DNA of 64,000 nt from Oscillospiraceae bacterium. GTDB taxonomy: Bacteria; Bacillota; Clostridia; Oscillospirales; Ruminococcaceae. Of the stretch, positions 50,912 through 59,635 are shown one piece after another (positions within the stretch are counted from its first letter, which is position 1; each line of letters starts with the position of its first letter). Location: positions 175,968 to 239,967 of the forward strand of contig JAEDDN010000002.1 in the NCBI GenBank assembly GCA_016298065.1, written 5' to 3'. The position numbers were made by a program, and so were the translations under genes. A model generated the notes under the pieces. That model saw only the letters and a program-made list of their open reading frames with translations, had not been told where the DNA came from and made no database searches.

Positions 50912-52993
50912 CTATTCTGATTTTTGTCTTTTGCTCATAATCTTTTCAGCAATAGACTTCGGAACTTCGGTATAGTGACTCGGTTCCATTGTGTACTGTC
51001 CACGACCTTGTGTCTTTGAACGCAAGTCGTTTGAGTAACCGAACATATCTGAAAGCGGAACAAACGCATTGATTTGTTGTGCACCTGCTCTTGCCTCCAT
51101 ACCCTGAACCTGTCCACGACGAGAGTTCAAGTCACCGATAACGTCGCCCATATAATCCTCAGGAACGATAACCGTAACCTTCATAATAGGCTCTAAGATA
51201 ACCGGCTTACCTCTTCTCATAGCTTCCTTGAATGCCATTGAACCGGCAATCTTAAATGCCATTTCAGAGGAGTCAACTTCGTGGTATGAACCGTCGTAAA
51301 GCTCTACTCGGCAGTCAACAACAGGATAACCTGCCAAAACACCTGCCTGCATAGCGCCCTGAATACCTGCGTCAACAGCAGGAATATATTCTTTCGGAAT
51401 AGCACCGCCGACGATCATATTCTTAAATTCGTAGCCCTTACCTGATTCGTTCGGGAATACACGAATTTTAACGTGACCGTACTGACCTTTACCACCTGAC
51501 TGTCTTGCGTACTTGTGGTCAACATCAGCTTCAACGGTGATTGTTTCTTTATAAGCAACCTGCGGAGCACCTACGTTTGCTTCAACCTTAAATTCACGCA
51601 ACATTCTGTCAACGATAATGTCAAGGTGAAGCTCACCCATACCTGAAATAATGGTTTGACCTGTTTCTTCATCTGTATAGGTTCTGAAAGTTGGGTCCTC
51701 TTCGGCAAGCTTTGATAAAGCAATACCCATTTTTTCCTGACCTGCTTTTGTCTTAGGCTCGATAGCGAGCGAAATAACAGGTTCCGGGAAGTTCATAGAC
51801 TCAAGTATAATCGGATGCTTAGGATCACAAAGTGTATCACCTGTAGTTGTATTTTTAAGTCCAACTGCAGCGGCAATATCACCTGAATAACAGGTTTCAA
51901 TGTCCTGTCTGTGATTTGCGTGCATCTGAAGAATACGTCCGATTCTTTCGTTGTTGCCCTTTGAGGAATTGTATACAGATGTACCTGCATTTACAACTCC
52001 TGAATATACACGGAAGAAACAGAGTTTACCAACGAACGGGTCGGTTGCAATTTTAAATGCCAAAGCTGCAAACGGCTCATCGTCTGATGAAGGTCTTGTT
52101 TCTTCTTCGTCTGTATCGGGGTTAACGCCCTTGATTGCTTCTACATCTGTCGGAGCAGGCATATAGTCAACAACTGCGTCAAGAAGCTTCTGAACACCCT
52201 TGTTCTTATAAGAAGTACCGCAGGTAACAGGAACAATCTCGTTAGCGATTGTACCCTTACGGAGAGCTGCTTTGATTTCTTCGATTGTGAAATCCTCACC
52301 CTCGAGATACTTCATCATAAGCTCTTCGTCCTGGTCTGCACAAGCTTCAAGAAGCTTTGCACGGTATTCGTCAGCTTTTTCTTTCATATCCTCGGGAATT
52401 TCAACGACTTCCATATCTTTTCCCAAGTCATCCTTGTAAATAACTGCGTTCATTTCAACCAAGTCGATGATGCCTTTAAAATCTGCTTCAGCACCAATCG
52501 GAAGTTGAATCGGAACAGCATTACATTTTAATCTGTCAAGCATCATATCAACAACATTATAGAAGTCGGCTCCCATAATATCCATCTTGTTGACATAAGC
52601 CATTCTCGGTACTTTATAATCATCAGCCTGACGCCATACTGTTTCTGACTGTGGCTCAACGCCGCCCTTTGCACAGAAAACTGTTACGGAACCGTCAAGT
52701 ACTCTTAAAGAACGCTGTACCTCAACGGTGAAGTCAACGTGTCCAGGAGTATCGATGATGTTTATTCTATAGCCCTTCCAGTGAGCTGTTGTAGCAGCAG
52801 AAGTGATTGTAATACCTCTTTCCTGTTCCTGCTCCATCCAGTCCATTGTAGCAGCACCGTCGTGAGTTTCACCGATTTTACGGTTTACACCCGTGTAAAA
52901 CAAAATACGTTCAGTAGTAGTTGTTTTACCTGCATCAATGTGGGCCATTATACCAATATTACGAGTTAGTTCTAACGAGACATCTCTTGGCAT
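50912..52993 (-). CDS. fusA: elongation factor G
   Basis: 693 residues. MPRDVSLELTRNIGIMAHIDAGKTTTTERILFYTGVNRKIGETHDGAATMDWMEQEQERGITITSA covers the P-loop and switch I; DTPGHVDF and NKMD follow. Domains II-V are complete to the C-terminal AEKIMSKRQKSE. EF-G drives translocation. Third gene of the str operon; 66 bases after rpsG and 140 before tuf. Confidence 0.99.
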   Translation of the reverse strand: MPRDVSLELTRNIGIMAHIDAGKTTTTERILFYTGVNRKIGETHDGAATMDWMEQEQERGITITSAATTAHWKGYRINIIDTPGHVDFTVEVQRSLRVLDGSVTVFCAKGGVEPQSETVWRQADDYKVPRMAYVNKMDIMGADFYNVVDMMLDRLKCNAVPIQLPIGAEADFKGIIDLVEMNAVIYKDDLGKDMEVVEIPEDMKEKADEYRAKLLEACADQDEELMMKYLEGEDFTIEEIKAALRKGTIANEIVPVTCGTSYKNKGVQKLLDAVVDYMPAPTDVEAIKGVNPDTDEEETRPSSDDEPFAALAFKIATDPFVGKLCFFRVYSGVVNAGTSVYNSSKGNNERIGRILQMHANHRQDIETCYSGDIAAAVGLKNTTTGDTLCDPKHPIILESMNFPEPVISLAIEPKTKAGQEKMGIALSKLAEEDPTFRTYTDEETGQTIISGMGELHLDIIVDRMLREFKVEANVGAPQVAYKETITVEADVDHKYARQSGGKGQYGHVKIRVFPNESGKGYEFKNMIVGGAIPKEYIPAVDAGIQGAMQAGVLAGYPVVDCRVELYDGSYHEVDSSEMAFKIAGSMAFKEAMRRGKPVILEPIMKVTVIVPEDYMGDVIGDLNSRRGQVQGMEARAGAQQINAFVPLSDMFGYSNDLRSKTQGRGQYTMEPSHYTEVPKSIAEKIMSKRQKSE

Positions 52994-53059
52994 AAATCTT
53001 TCTCCTTAAAATAATAACTTATATACTCAAATAATGCTTTTAAACCAAAGAAAGCACAA

Positions 53060-53530
53060 TTACCATCTGTAGTGTGCAAAAGCTTTGTTAGCTTCAGCCA
53101 TTTTATGAGTATCCTCGCGTTTTTTGCAAGCTCCGCCTGTGCCGTTTATAGCATCAAGGATTTCACCTGCAAGACGTTCTTTCATTGTCTTTTCACCACG
53201 TGCTCTGGCATAGAGTGTTAACCAACGCAAGCCTAAAGTTGTTTTTCTTTCAGGTCTTACTTCCATTGGCACCTGGTATGTTGCACCGCCGACACGACGA
53301 GCCTTAACTTCTAATAAAGGCATAATGTTTTCCATTGCTTCGTCAAAAGCATCTAAAGCATTCTTTCCGCTTTTTTCTTCAACAATTTCAAAAGCGCCGT
53401 AAACTATCTTTTGAGCAACACCTTTTTTACCGTCCAGCATAACGCTGTTGATAAGACGAGTAACCAAAGTTGAGTTGTAAACAGGGTCCTGTAAAACCTC
53501 ACGTTTAGCTATTTTACCTCTTCTTGGCAT
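53060..53530 (-). CDS. rpsG: 30S ribosomal protein S7
   Basis: 156 residues from the ATG at 53530 (MPRRGKIAKREVLQDP); the in-frame start six codons upstream lacks family support. VGGATYQVPMEVRPERKTTLGLRWL is the S7 rRNA-binding core, ending MAEANKAFAHYRW. S7 nucleates 30S head assembly and autoregulates str operons. Normal length. Confidence 0.98.
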   Translation of the reverse strand: MPRRGKIAKREVLQDPVYNSTLVTRLINSVMLDGKKGVAQKIVYGAFEIVEEKSGKNALDAFDEAMENIMPLLEVKARRVGGATYQVPMEVRPERKTTLGLRWLTLYARARGEKTMKERLAGEILDAINGTGGACKKREDTHKMAEANKAFAHYRW

Positions 53531-53651
53531 TTCGCTTCCCTCCTTCACATAATGATATCATAGGTACTCGAAAGCAATTACTCCCGTTTATGCCATAAGC
53601 GGTAACATTTATAAAAATGCCACTATTGGCCTAAACTTTTAAGTTGGAATA

Positions 53652-54077
53652 CTACTTAGCAGCACCAGCTTTTGGACGTTTTGTTCCGTACTTAGAACGT
53701 GACTGATTTCTTCCGTTAACACCCTGTGTATCTAATGTACCACGGATAATGTGATAACGACAACCAGGTAAGTCCTTGATACGACCGCCACGGATAAGAA
53801 CAACGCTGTGTTCCTGCAGGTTGTGTCCAATTCCGGGAATGTAAGCAGTAACTTCGGTTCCGTTTGTAAGTCTGACTCTGGCAACCTTTCTCAAAGCTGA
53901 GTTAGGTTTTTTAGGTGTCATTGTTCTTACAGCTGTACAAACGCCACGCTTTTGCGGTGATGACTGATCGGTTGCAACCTTTTTCATTGAGTTGTAGCCT
54001 TTTTGCAAAGCCGGAGCGCCTGATTTTTTCTCAGATACCTGTCTGCCCTTGCGAACAAGCTGGTTAAATGTAGGCAT
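53652..54077 (-). CDS. rpsL: 30S ribosomal protein S12
   Basis: 141 residues from the ATG at 54077 (MPTFNQLVRKGRQ). PKKPNSALRKVARVRLTNG, GIGHNLQEHSVVLIRGGRIKDLPGCRYHIIRG and the basic C-terminus identify S12. K43-equivalent lysines in PKKPNSALRK are wild-type, so no streptomycin-resistance change is apparent. First gene of the str operon. Confidence 0.98.
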   Translation of the reverse strand: MPTFNQLVRKGRQVSEKKSGAPALQKGYNSMKKVATDQSSPQKRGVCTAVRTMTPKKPNSALRKVARVRLTNGTEVTAYIPGIGHNLQEHSVVLIRGGRIKDLPGCRYHIIRGTLDTQGVNGRNQSRSKYGTKRPKAGAAK

Positions 54078-54165
54078 ATCGCACCTCCTCATTTTTAATA
54101 TTTTTGTTTGGGTAAAAACGCATAGTAACGCAGTTTATTTAACCCTAACTTCGATAGTATAGCAT

Positions 54166-54206
54166 AAAACCCTGCCGTTGTCAAGCATTTAACGGCAGGG
54201 TTTTTT
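54166..54206 (-). terminator. terminator of the DtxR-family gene
   Basis: AAAACCCTGCCGTT/AACGGCAGGGTTTT with an 11-base loop between the regulator and rpsL; U residues follow on the minus strand. Confidence 0.8.
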
Positions 54207-54228
54207 CTTTTATTTACTTTAATATATA

Positions 54229-54600
54229 TCAGTCGATTTCCTTTAAATATTCCTTCATTTTAAGGAAGGTCTCATCGCTGATTATATGCTCTATTCGGCA
54301 AGCGTCCTTTTCCGCAGTTTCGTGAGCTACGTTTAAAATACTCTCCAAGAACTTGGTTATATTTTGGTGGCGGTCATATACGGCGTTTGCCTTTTGCTCG
54401 CCCTCTTTTGTCAAAATAATATTTCCGTCGGGCTCTACGGTGATATAGCCCGCTTCCTTTAATATGCTCATTGCTCTGCTGATGCTCGGCTTACTGTACT
54501 GAAGCTCGTTTGCAATATCAATGGAGCGAACATAGCCCTTTTTACTTTTTAAAATCAATATAGTTTCAAGATAATTTTCGCCTGATTCTTGTATTTTCAA
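54229..54600 (-). CDS. DtxR/MntR-family metal-dependent repressor
   Basis: 123 residues from a TTG at 54600 with GAAGGTG six bases upstream; this gives the family N-terminus KIQESGENYLETILILKSKKGYVRSIDIANELQYSKPSISRAMSILKEAGYITVEPDGNIILTKEGEQKA, a winged helix. The second part HQNITKFLESILNVAHETAEKDACRIEHIISDETFLKMKEYL has the metal-binding Glu/Cys/His residues. It likely represses manganese or iron uptake genes in response to the metal. Confidence 0.9.
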   Translation of the reverse strand: MKIQESGENYLETILILKSKKGYVRSIDIANELQYSKPSISRAMSILKEAGYITVEPDGNIILTKEGEQKANAVYDRHQNITKFLESILNVAHETAEKDACRIEHIISDETFLKMKEYLKEID

Positions 54601-54689
54601 GCAAAACACCTTCTTTACCTCAAAATTATTATTATGATTTTACCATATAACAATTTAAATATCAAGTAAAAAGGTGTTATTTTTTGCTT

Positions 54690-55424
54690 TTAAAGCTGTG
54701 GCACCATTGAAAGCGGATCTATCCACTCGTCGCCCTTTTTCATAGCAAAGTGAAGATGGCTTTCTTCGGCTATTTCTATCTCGGCTGTATTGCCTACGGC
54801 TCCTATCTCGTCGGATATTTTAACCTCTTGTCCTACCGTTACGCTAACCGTTGGCTTTAAGCCGTAATAATAGGTGGTATAGTCGTTCGGGTGAGAGATT
54901 ATAACGCACACGCCCCACATAGAGTCCTCTTTAATATCCTCAACTACGCCGTCGCCTGCTGCTTTAACTACGGTATTTGCGGTGGCCTTTATATCTACAC
55001 CGTCGTGGGTTCTCCACTCGTTTAAGGTCTTTGACTTTACAAGCTCTCCACCGCTGAATTCGTTTATGATTTCGCCCTGAACGGGAAGCAAAAACAGCAT
55101 ATTTTCACTTGCTTCTTGCTCTTCTTGTGAAGAATCCTCTTCGGATACGTTTTCCTCAGCCATAGGTAAGCTTGAGGTATTATCCTCAACAGGCACATCT
55201 TCTTTATTTATATTAACGTCAGCCGTATCGGGATAATTCCAGTCGTTTGTATTATCGTTTTGCACTATGGCATTGTCATCACTTACTATATTATTATAAC
55301 TTGAGTTTAAGCCTACATATACGGCAACGCCTATTGCAATAACGCATAAGCCCAAAGCTGCATAAAAGCCTTTATTTTTAAGCTTACTTGCCGAAGAAGT
55401 CTTGCCAAACTGTAATTTTTTCAA
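54690..55424 (-). CDS. M23 peptidase, SpoIIQ-like
   Basis: 244 residues from a TTG at 55424 (AAAGG nine bases upstream); the ATG three codons upstream is too close to that site. Basic N-terminus, one membrane anchor (about residues 21-40), a long acidic linker, then a LytM domain with zinc ligands intact (HDGVD and HLHFAMKKG). SpoIIQ pairs with SpoIIIAH across the forespore membranes in engulfment; clostridial SpoIIQ keeps catalytic residues, as here. A SigF-like element (GTATA, 15 bases, GACAAAACTA, 55472-55501) precedes it. Confidence 0.75.
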   Translation of the reverse strand: MKKLQFGKTSSASKLKNKGFYAALGLCVIAIGVAVYVGLNSSYNNIVSDDNAIVQNDNTNDWNYPDTADVNINKEDVPVEDNTSSLPMAEENVSEEDSSQEEQEASENMLFLLPVQGEIINEFSGGELVKSKTLNEWRTHDGVDIKATANTVVKAAGDGVVEDIKEDSMWGVCVIISHPNDYTTYYYGLKPTVSVTVGQEVKISDEIGAVGNTAEIEIAEESHLHFAMKKGDEWIDPLSMVPQL

Positions 55425-55471
55425 TGTAAACATCCTTTCTTGTGAATACCTTACAGATTTTGTTTCAAGGA

Positions 55472-55501
55472 TAGTTTTGTCTTTTATAAAGTATTTTATA
55501 C
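55472..55501 (-). promoter_or_regulatory. possible SigF-type promoter of the SpoIIQ-like gene
   Basis: GTATA (55497-55501), 15 bases, GACAAAACTA (55472-55481) on the minus strand, similar to the Bacillus SigF pattern GYATA-N15/16-GGNNANANTR. Confidence 0.4.
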
Positions 55502-55637
55502 AGCGTATTTTTAAATTTAATAAAACCTGATTATAAAAAATAGCCCAAAAATTTTTTGTTTAAATTCCTCATATTAGTACAAAACAGAGTTTTATTGTTT
55601 TAAGGGTGCAGTTTTGACATATTATGGCAATAAAGTG

Positions 55638-55666
55638 TTGACTATTTAAAAGAAAGAAAATATAAT
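55638..55666 (+). promoter_or_regulatory. promoter of serC-serA
   Basis: TTGACT (55638-55643), 17 bases, TATAAT (55661-55666), about 84 bases before serC. The rest of the gap is AT-rich with the divergent SigF-like site. Confidence 0.75.
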
Positions 55667-55749
55667 AGTAAGCATAGTGACTTTTTTAATTGTTATTATG
55701 CAATTATAGATATGTCTTTAAAATTTAACTTATTTTGGAGGTTTTTATT

Positions 55750-56841
55750 ATGAGCAGAGTTTATAACTTCAGTGCAGGCCCTTCTATGTTGCCTGAATCG
55801 GTACTTAAAAAAGCTGCTGACGAGATGCTTGATTATCAAGGAAGCGGTCAATCGGTTATGGAAATGTCGCATCGTTCAAAGGTATATGACGACATTATCA
55901 AGGGTTGCGAAAAATTATTCCGTGAGGTTTTAAATATTCCCGATAACTACAAGGTTTTATTCTTACAGGGCGGTGCTTCGCTTCAGTTTGCAATGATACC
56001 CTTAAACATAATGACAAAAAACAAAAAGGCTGACTTTGTTGTTACTGGTCAGTGGGCTAAAAAAGCTGCCGCAGAGGCTAAAAAATTCGGTGAAGTAAAC
56101 ATAGTAGCTTCAAGTGAAGACAAAACATACTCATACATTCCTAAGCTTGACAAATCGACCTTCTCAAAGGACGCCGACTACTTCCACATCTGTATGAACA
56201 ACACAATTTACGGTACTCACTACAGTGTAGATCAACTTCCCGACACAGGCGACGTTCCGCTGGTTGCAGACGTAAGCTCTTGCATACTCTCCGAGCCTAT
56301 GGATATTTCAAAGTTCGGTATATTATTTGCAGGTGCACAAAAGAATATGGCTCCTGCAGGCTTAACCGTTGTTATTATAAGAGAGGACCTCATCAATGAA
56401 ACCGATGCGAGTGTTCCGACTATGTTAAGCTACAAAATCCACGCCGACAACGATTCTCTTTACAACACTCCTCCGGCATATACAATTTATATGTTTAAGT
56501 TAGTGCTCGAGTGGCTTAAAAACGACATCGGCGGTATCGAAAAGATGCACGAGTTAAACGTAAAGAAAGCTAAAATACTTTATGATTTCCTCGATAACTC
56601 TAAGATGTTTAAGGCAACCGTTGAACCTAACTCACGTTCACTTATGAATGTACCTTTTGTTACAGGCAACGACGAGCTTGACAAGAAATTCATAAAAGAG
56701 TCTACCGAAGCCGGCTTTGTAAACTTAAAGGGTCACAGAAGCGTAGGCGGTATGAGAGCTTCTATCTACAACGCTATGCCTATTGAGGGTGTTAAAAAGC
56801 TTGTTGAGTTTATGGCAAAATTCGAGGCAGAAAACAAATAA
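55750..56841 (+). CDS. serC: phosphoserine aminotransferase
   Basis: 363 residues from the ATG at 55750, after GGAGG and seven bases. SRVYNFSAGPSMLPESVLKKAADEML starts the protein; the PLP lysine is in GAQKNMAPAGLTVVI; RSLMNVPFV and GHRSVGGMRASIYNAMPIEGVKKLVEFM end it. It converts 3-phosphohydroxypyruvate to phosphoserine. Operon with serA 45 bases downstream. Confidence 0.97.
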   Translation: MSRVYNFSAGPSMLPESVLKKAADEMLDYQGSGQSVMEMSHRSKVYDDIIKGCEKLFREVLNIPDNYKVLFLQGGASLQFAMIPLNIMTKNKKADFVVTGQWAKKAAAEAKKFGEVNIVASSEDKTYSYIPKLDKSTFSKDADYFHICMNNTIYGTHYSVDQLPDTGDVPLVADVSSCILSEPMDISKFGILFAGAQKNMAPAGLTVVIIREDLINETDASVPTMLSYKIHADNDSLYNTPPAYTIYMFKLVLEWLKNDIGGIEKMHELNVKKAKILYDFLDNSKMFKATVEPNSRSLMNVPFVTGNDELDKKFIKESTEAGFVNLKGHRSVGGMRASIYNAMPIEGVKKLVEFMAKFEAENK

Positions 56842-56886
56842 TTTTAATTTATACCATAAAATATTTTATAAAGGTGTGTAACTTAA

Positions 56887-58050
56887 ATGTATAATATTAA
56901 GCTTTTAAATAAAATTTCCGAAGCAGGACTTACAAGCTTCGACAAGAATAAATATTCTTGGAGCGAAGATATGGCTAATGCCGACGCTATTATGGTAAGA
57001 AGCGCTTCTATGCACGATATGGAAATTGACCCCAGCGTAAAGGCTGTTGCAAGAGCCGGCGCAGGTGTAAACAACATTCCCTGCGACAAATATGCCGAGC
57101 AGGGTATCGTAGTATTCAATACTCCGGGCGCTAATGCAAACGCCGTTAAAGAGCTTGTTTTATTAGGTCTTCTTATCTCTTCAAGAAAGGTTGCACCTGC
57201 TCTTGAATGGGTTAGGGGTCTTAAAGGCCAAGGCGCAGAGGTAGGCAAATTAGTTGAAAAAGGTAAGTCACAGTTTGCAGGTCCTGAAATATACGGCAAA
57301 ACCTTAGGTGTTATCGGCTTGGGTGCTATCGGTATTTTAGTTGCAAACGCCGCTCGTGCTTTAGGTATGACTGTATACGGCTACGACCCGTATTTGAGCG
57401 TAAACGCCGCTTGGGATTTATCACGTTCCATTAAGCACGCTACCGATTTAAAGGAAATTTACGCTAACTGTGATTACATTACAGTTCACGTTCCGTTTAA
57501 CGCTTCGACAAAGGATATGATTAACGCAGAAGTTATCGCTTCAATGAAGGACGGCGTTAGAATTTTAAACTTCGCAAGAGGCGAGCTTGTAAATGCAGAC
57601 GATATTTTGGCTGCTTTGGAAAGCAAGAAGGTTTCCGCTTACGTTACCGACTTCCCTACCGACGCTCAGCTTTGCGCAGACGGTGTTATCGCTCTGCCAC
57701 ACTTGGGAGCTTCTACTCCTGAATCAGAGGACAACTGTGCAAGAATGGCCGCTCTCGAATTACAGGACTTCTTGGAAAACGGAAACATTAAAAACTCGGT
57801 AAACTTCGCAAACGTTTCTATGCCCAGAGCAGGTACAAACAGAATTTGTGTATTCCACAAGAACATTAAATCGGTTCTTTCTCAAATTTCAACCGCTATC
57901 TCCGATCAGGGCGTAAACATCGAAAATATGGTTAATGCGGCTAAAAATGACTTTTCATATACAATCGTTGATGTTGCAAGCGCATTAAACGACGAAGTTA
58001 TCGCTAAAATCGACGCTATCGAGGGCGTTATCAAAGTAAGAGTTATATAA
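56887..58050 (+). CDS. serA: D-3-phosphoglycerate dehydrogenase
   Basis: 387 residues. Rossmann motif TLGVIGLGAIGILVANAARALG, catalytic Arg/Glu/His in ILNFARGELVNADD and ALPHLGASTPESEDNCA; the last ~75 residues are an ACT domain (FHKNIKSVLSQISTAISDQGVNIENMVNAAK) for serine feedback. The N-terminal substrate domain is short. Produces 3-phosphohydroxypyruvate for SerC; the two genes form a serine operon. Confidence 0.95.
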   Translation: MYNIKLLNKISEAGLTSFDKNKYSWSEDMANADAIMVRSASMHDMEIDPSVKAVARAGAGVNNIPCDKYAEQGIVVFNTPGANANAVKELVLLGLLISSRKVAPALEWVRGLKGQGAEVGKLVEKGKSQFAGPEIYGKTLGVIGLGAIGILVANAARALGMTVYGYDPYLSVNAAWDLSRSIKHATDLKEIYANCDYITVHVPFNASTKDMINAEVIASMKDGVRILNFARGELVNADDILAALESKKVSAYVTDFPTDAQLCADGVIALPHLGASTPESEDNCARMAALELQDFLENGNIKNSVNFANVSMPRAGTNRICVFHKNIKSVLSQISTAISDQGVNIENMVNAAKNDFSYTIVDVASALNDEVIAKIDAIEGVIKVRVI

Positions 58051-58065
58051 CCTTTAATTTTCTTG

Positions 58066-58098
58066 GGAGTCGTCCGATAAAGACGGCTCCTTTTTATT
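58066..58098 (+). terminator. terminator of serC-serA
   Basis: GGAGTCGTC/GACGGCTCC (one G-U) followed by a U-tract after serA. Confidence 0.85.
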
Positions 58099-58119
58099 TT
58101 ATTTTTGACATAAAAAGCA

Positions 58120-58148
58120 TTGACTGTTAATAAAGGTAATGATACAAT
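58120..58148 (+). promoter_or_regulatory. promoter of the CDF exporter gene
   Basis: TTGACT (58120-58125), 17 bases, TACAAT (58143-58148), 43 bases before the CDF ATG. Confidence 0.7.
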
Positions 58149-58190
58149 ATCAAATACTAAATAAATTCTTTCTGAAACGGAAAATTAGAT

Positions 58191-59348
58191 ATGACTGATA
58201 TTTTAATAAGACTTTTTGTAAAGGATTATAAAAATGTTTCCGACCAAAACGTAAGACAGCGCTACGGAGTTTTTGCGGGAATTATCGGGATAATTTGCAA
58301 TATGGTTTTATTCGCTGCGAAGCTGTCGGCAGGTATTATCTCTGCTTCGGTTTCTATTACTGCCGACGCTTTTAACAGCTTATCCGACGCCGGCTCTTGT
58401 ATAGTCACGCTAATCGGCTTTAAAATGGCAGGTATGCCCGCCGACAAAGAGCATCCCTTTGGTCACGGCAGAATAGAATATGTTTCGGGACTTATTGTTG
58501 CAATAATTATTATTTTGTTTGCTTTTGAGCTTTTAAAAAGCTCGGTTTTAAAAATTTTTCATCCCGAAGAGATTACCTTTAGCGTTATAAGTATCGCTAT
58601 TTTAGTGCTTTCGGTTGCGATAAGGCTTTGGATGTTCTTTTTTAACAGATGTATCGCTAAAAAAATCTCGTCAAAGTCTATAAAGGCAACTGCCTCAGAC
58701 TGCCTTAGCGACGTTATCGCAACTACTGCGGTAATTTTGGGAATAATTATATATCTGATTACTCGCATAAATATAGACGCTTATATAGGCTGTGTGGTGG
58801 CTTTATTTATACTGTATACAGGTATTGTGACCGCAAAAGAGGTTCTAAACCCTATTTTAGGCGAACCGCCATCGGACGAATTTGTAAGTCAGATTAAGGA
58901 TACCGTTTTATCTTACGAAAACATTATAGGCGTGCACGATTTAATGGTGCATAACTACGGACCTAAAAGAGTTATTGTTTCACTCCACGCCGAAGTGCCC
59001 TGTGATATTGACATCACGCAGATACACAATATTATTGATGAAGCAGAGCGTGAATTAAAGTCAAAATTCGGCTGTGAAGCAGTTATCCACATGGATCCTG
59101 TTGCTACCGACGAGGTTACAAACAAAGCAAAAGCTATGATCGGGGCGCTTATAAGGCTTATCGACCCGAATATTCAAATGCACGACTTTAGGCTTGTTAA
59201 TGAAAACTCGTCTGCAAAGCTTATTTTTGATATAGCCGTACCGCATAAATTTAAGCTAAGCGAAAGTGAGCTTATCGAAGCCATAAAAGACGCTGTAAAA
59301 TCTATTGACGCAAGTTACGAGCTTATTATAAATGTGGATAAGGTATAA
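58191..59348 (+). CDS. cation diffusion facilitator metal exporter
   Basis: 385 residues: six transmembrane helices in about 30-215; SVSITADAFNSLSDAGSCIVTLIG and EHPFGHGRIEYVSGLIVAI carry metal-site Asp/His residues (HxxxD and H...D arrangement); a cytoplasmic C-terminal domain with HDLMVHNYGPKRVIVSLHAEV, including several His. CDF proteins export Zn, Fe, Mn or similar in exchange for protons. The C-terminal ~100 residues beyond the usual CDF length look like an extra domain with helix-strand pattern, so its length is above the usual ~300. No adjacent metal regulator. Confidence 0.93.
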   Translation: MTDILIRLFVKDYKNVSDQNVRQRYGVFAGIIGIICNMVLFAAKLSAGIISASVSITADAFNSLSDAGSCIVTLIGFKMAGMPADKEHPFGHGRIEYVSGLIVAIIIILFAFELLKSSVLKIFHPEEITFSVISIAILVLSVAIRLWMFFFNRCIAKKISSKSIKATASDCLSDVIATTAVILGIIIYLITRINIDAYIGCVVALFILYTGIVTAKEVLNPILGEPPSDEFVSQIKDTVLSYENIIGVHDLMVHNYGPKRVIVSLHAEVPCDIDITQIHNIIDEAERELKSKFGCEAVIHMDPVATDEVTNKAKAMIGALIRLIDPNIQMHDFRLVNENSSAKLIFDIAVPHKFKLSESELIEAIKDAVKSIDASYELIINVDKV

Positions 59349-59520
59349 TAAAAAAAGGGTGCCATCGCAAGATGACACCCTTTGGCAAAAAAGAAGTGAA
59401 AATTGATGAAGGATTGTCAAAGGTCAAAGTTCACCCGACTTTTAACAAACTATCGCATAATATTTAATTTTGCGGTATAATCATATTAAAAGCTGATGAA
59501 CTAAGCCTTTGTGGGTACAC
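59347..59520 (-). ncRNA. candidate structured non-coding RNA with own promoter and terminator
   Basis: In the 287-base gap between the CDF and amidohydrolase genes, the minus strand carries TTGACA (59552-59557), 18 bases and TAATAT (59528-59533), then ~170 bases ending in a hairpin plus seven U (AAAGGGTGTCATC/GATGGCACCCTTT, 59354-59383). The body folds as a long rod: AAAGG/CCUUU (59506-59510 with 59419-59423), AGUUCAUC/GGUGAACU (59495-59502 with 59428-59435), GCUUUUAA/UUAAAAGU (59486-59493 with 59438-59445). No open reading frame fits. Size and rod shape recall 6S RNA, but I cannot assign a family. Confidence 0.5.
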
Positions 59521-59527
59521 TTTTATT

Positions 59528-59557
59528 ATATTAGACCCGGTTTAAAAAATTTGTCAA
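59528..59557 (-). promoter_or_regulatory. promoter of the candidate ncRNA
   Basis: TTGACA (59552-59557) and TAATAT (59528-59533), 18-base spacer, minus strand; a TATAAT three bases further is at 21-base spacing. Confidence 0.5.
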
Positions 59558-59635
59558 AACGTAGTGTCGAATAATTTTTAGTTTACATATCGTCTTTTTA
59601 GGATTTAATCTTAAAACGGCAGAACGGAGTGTTTT

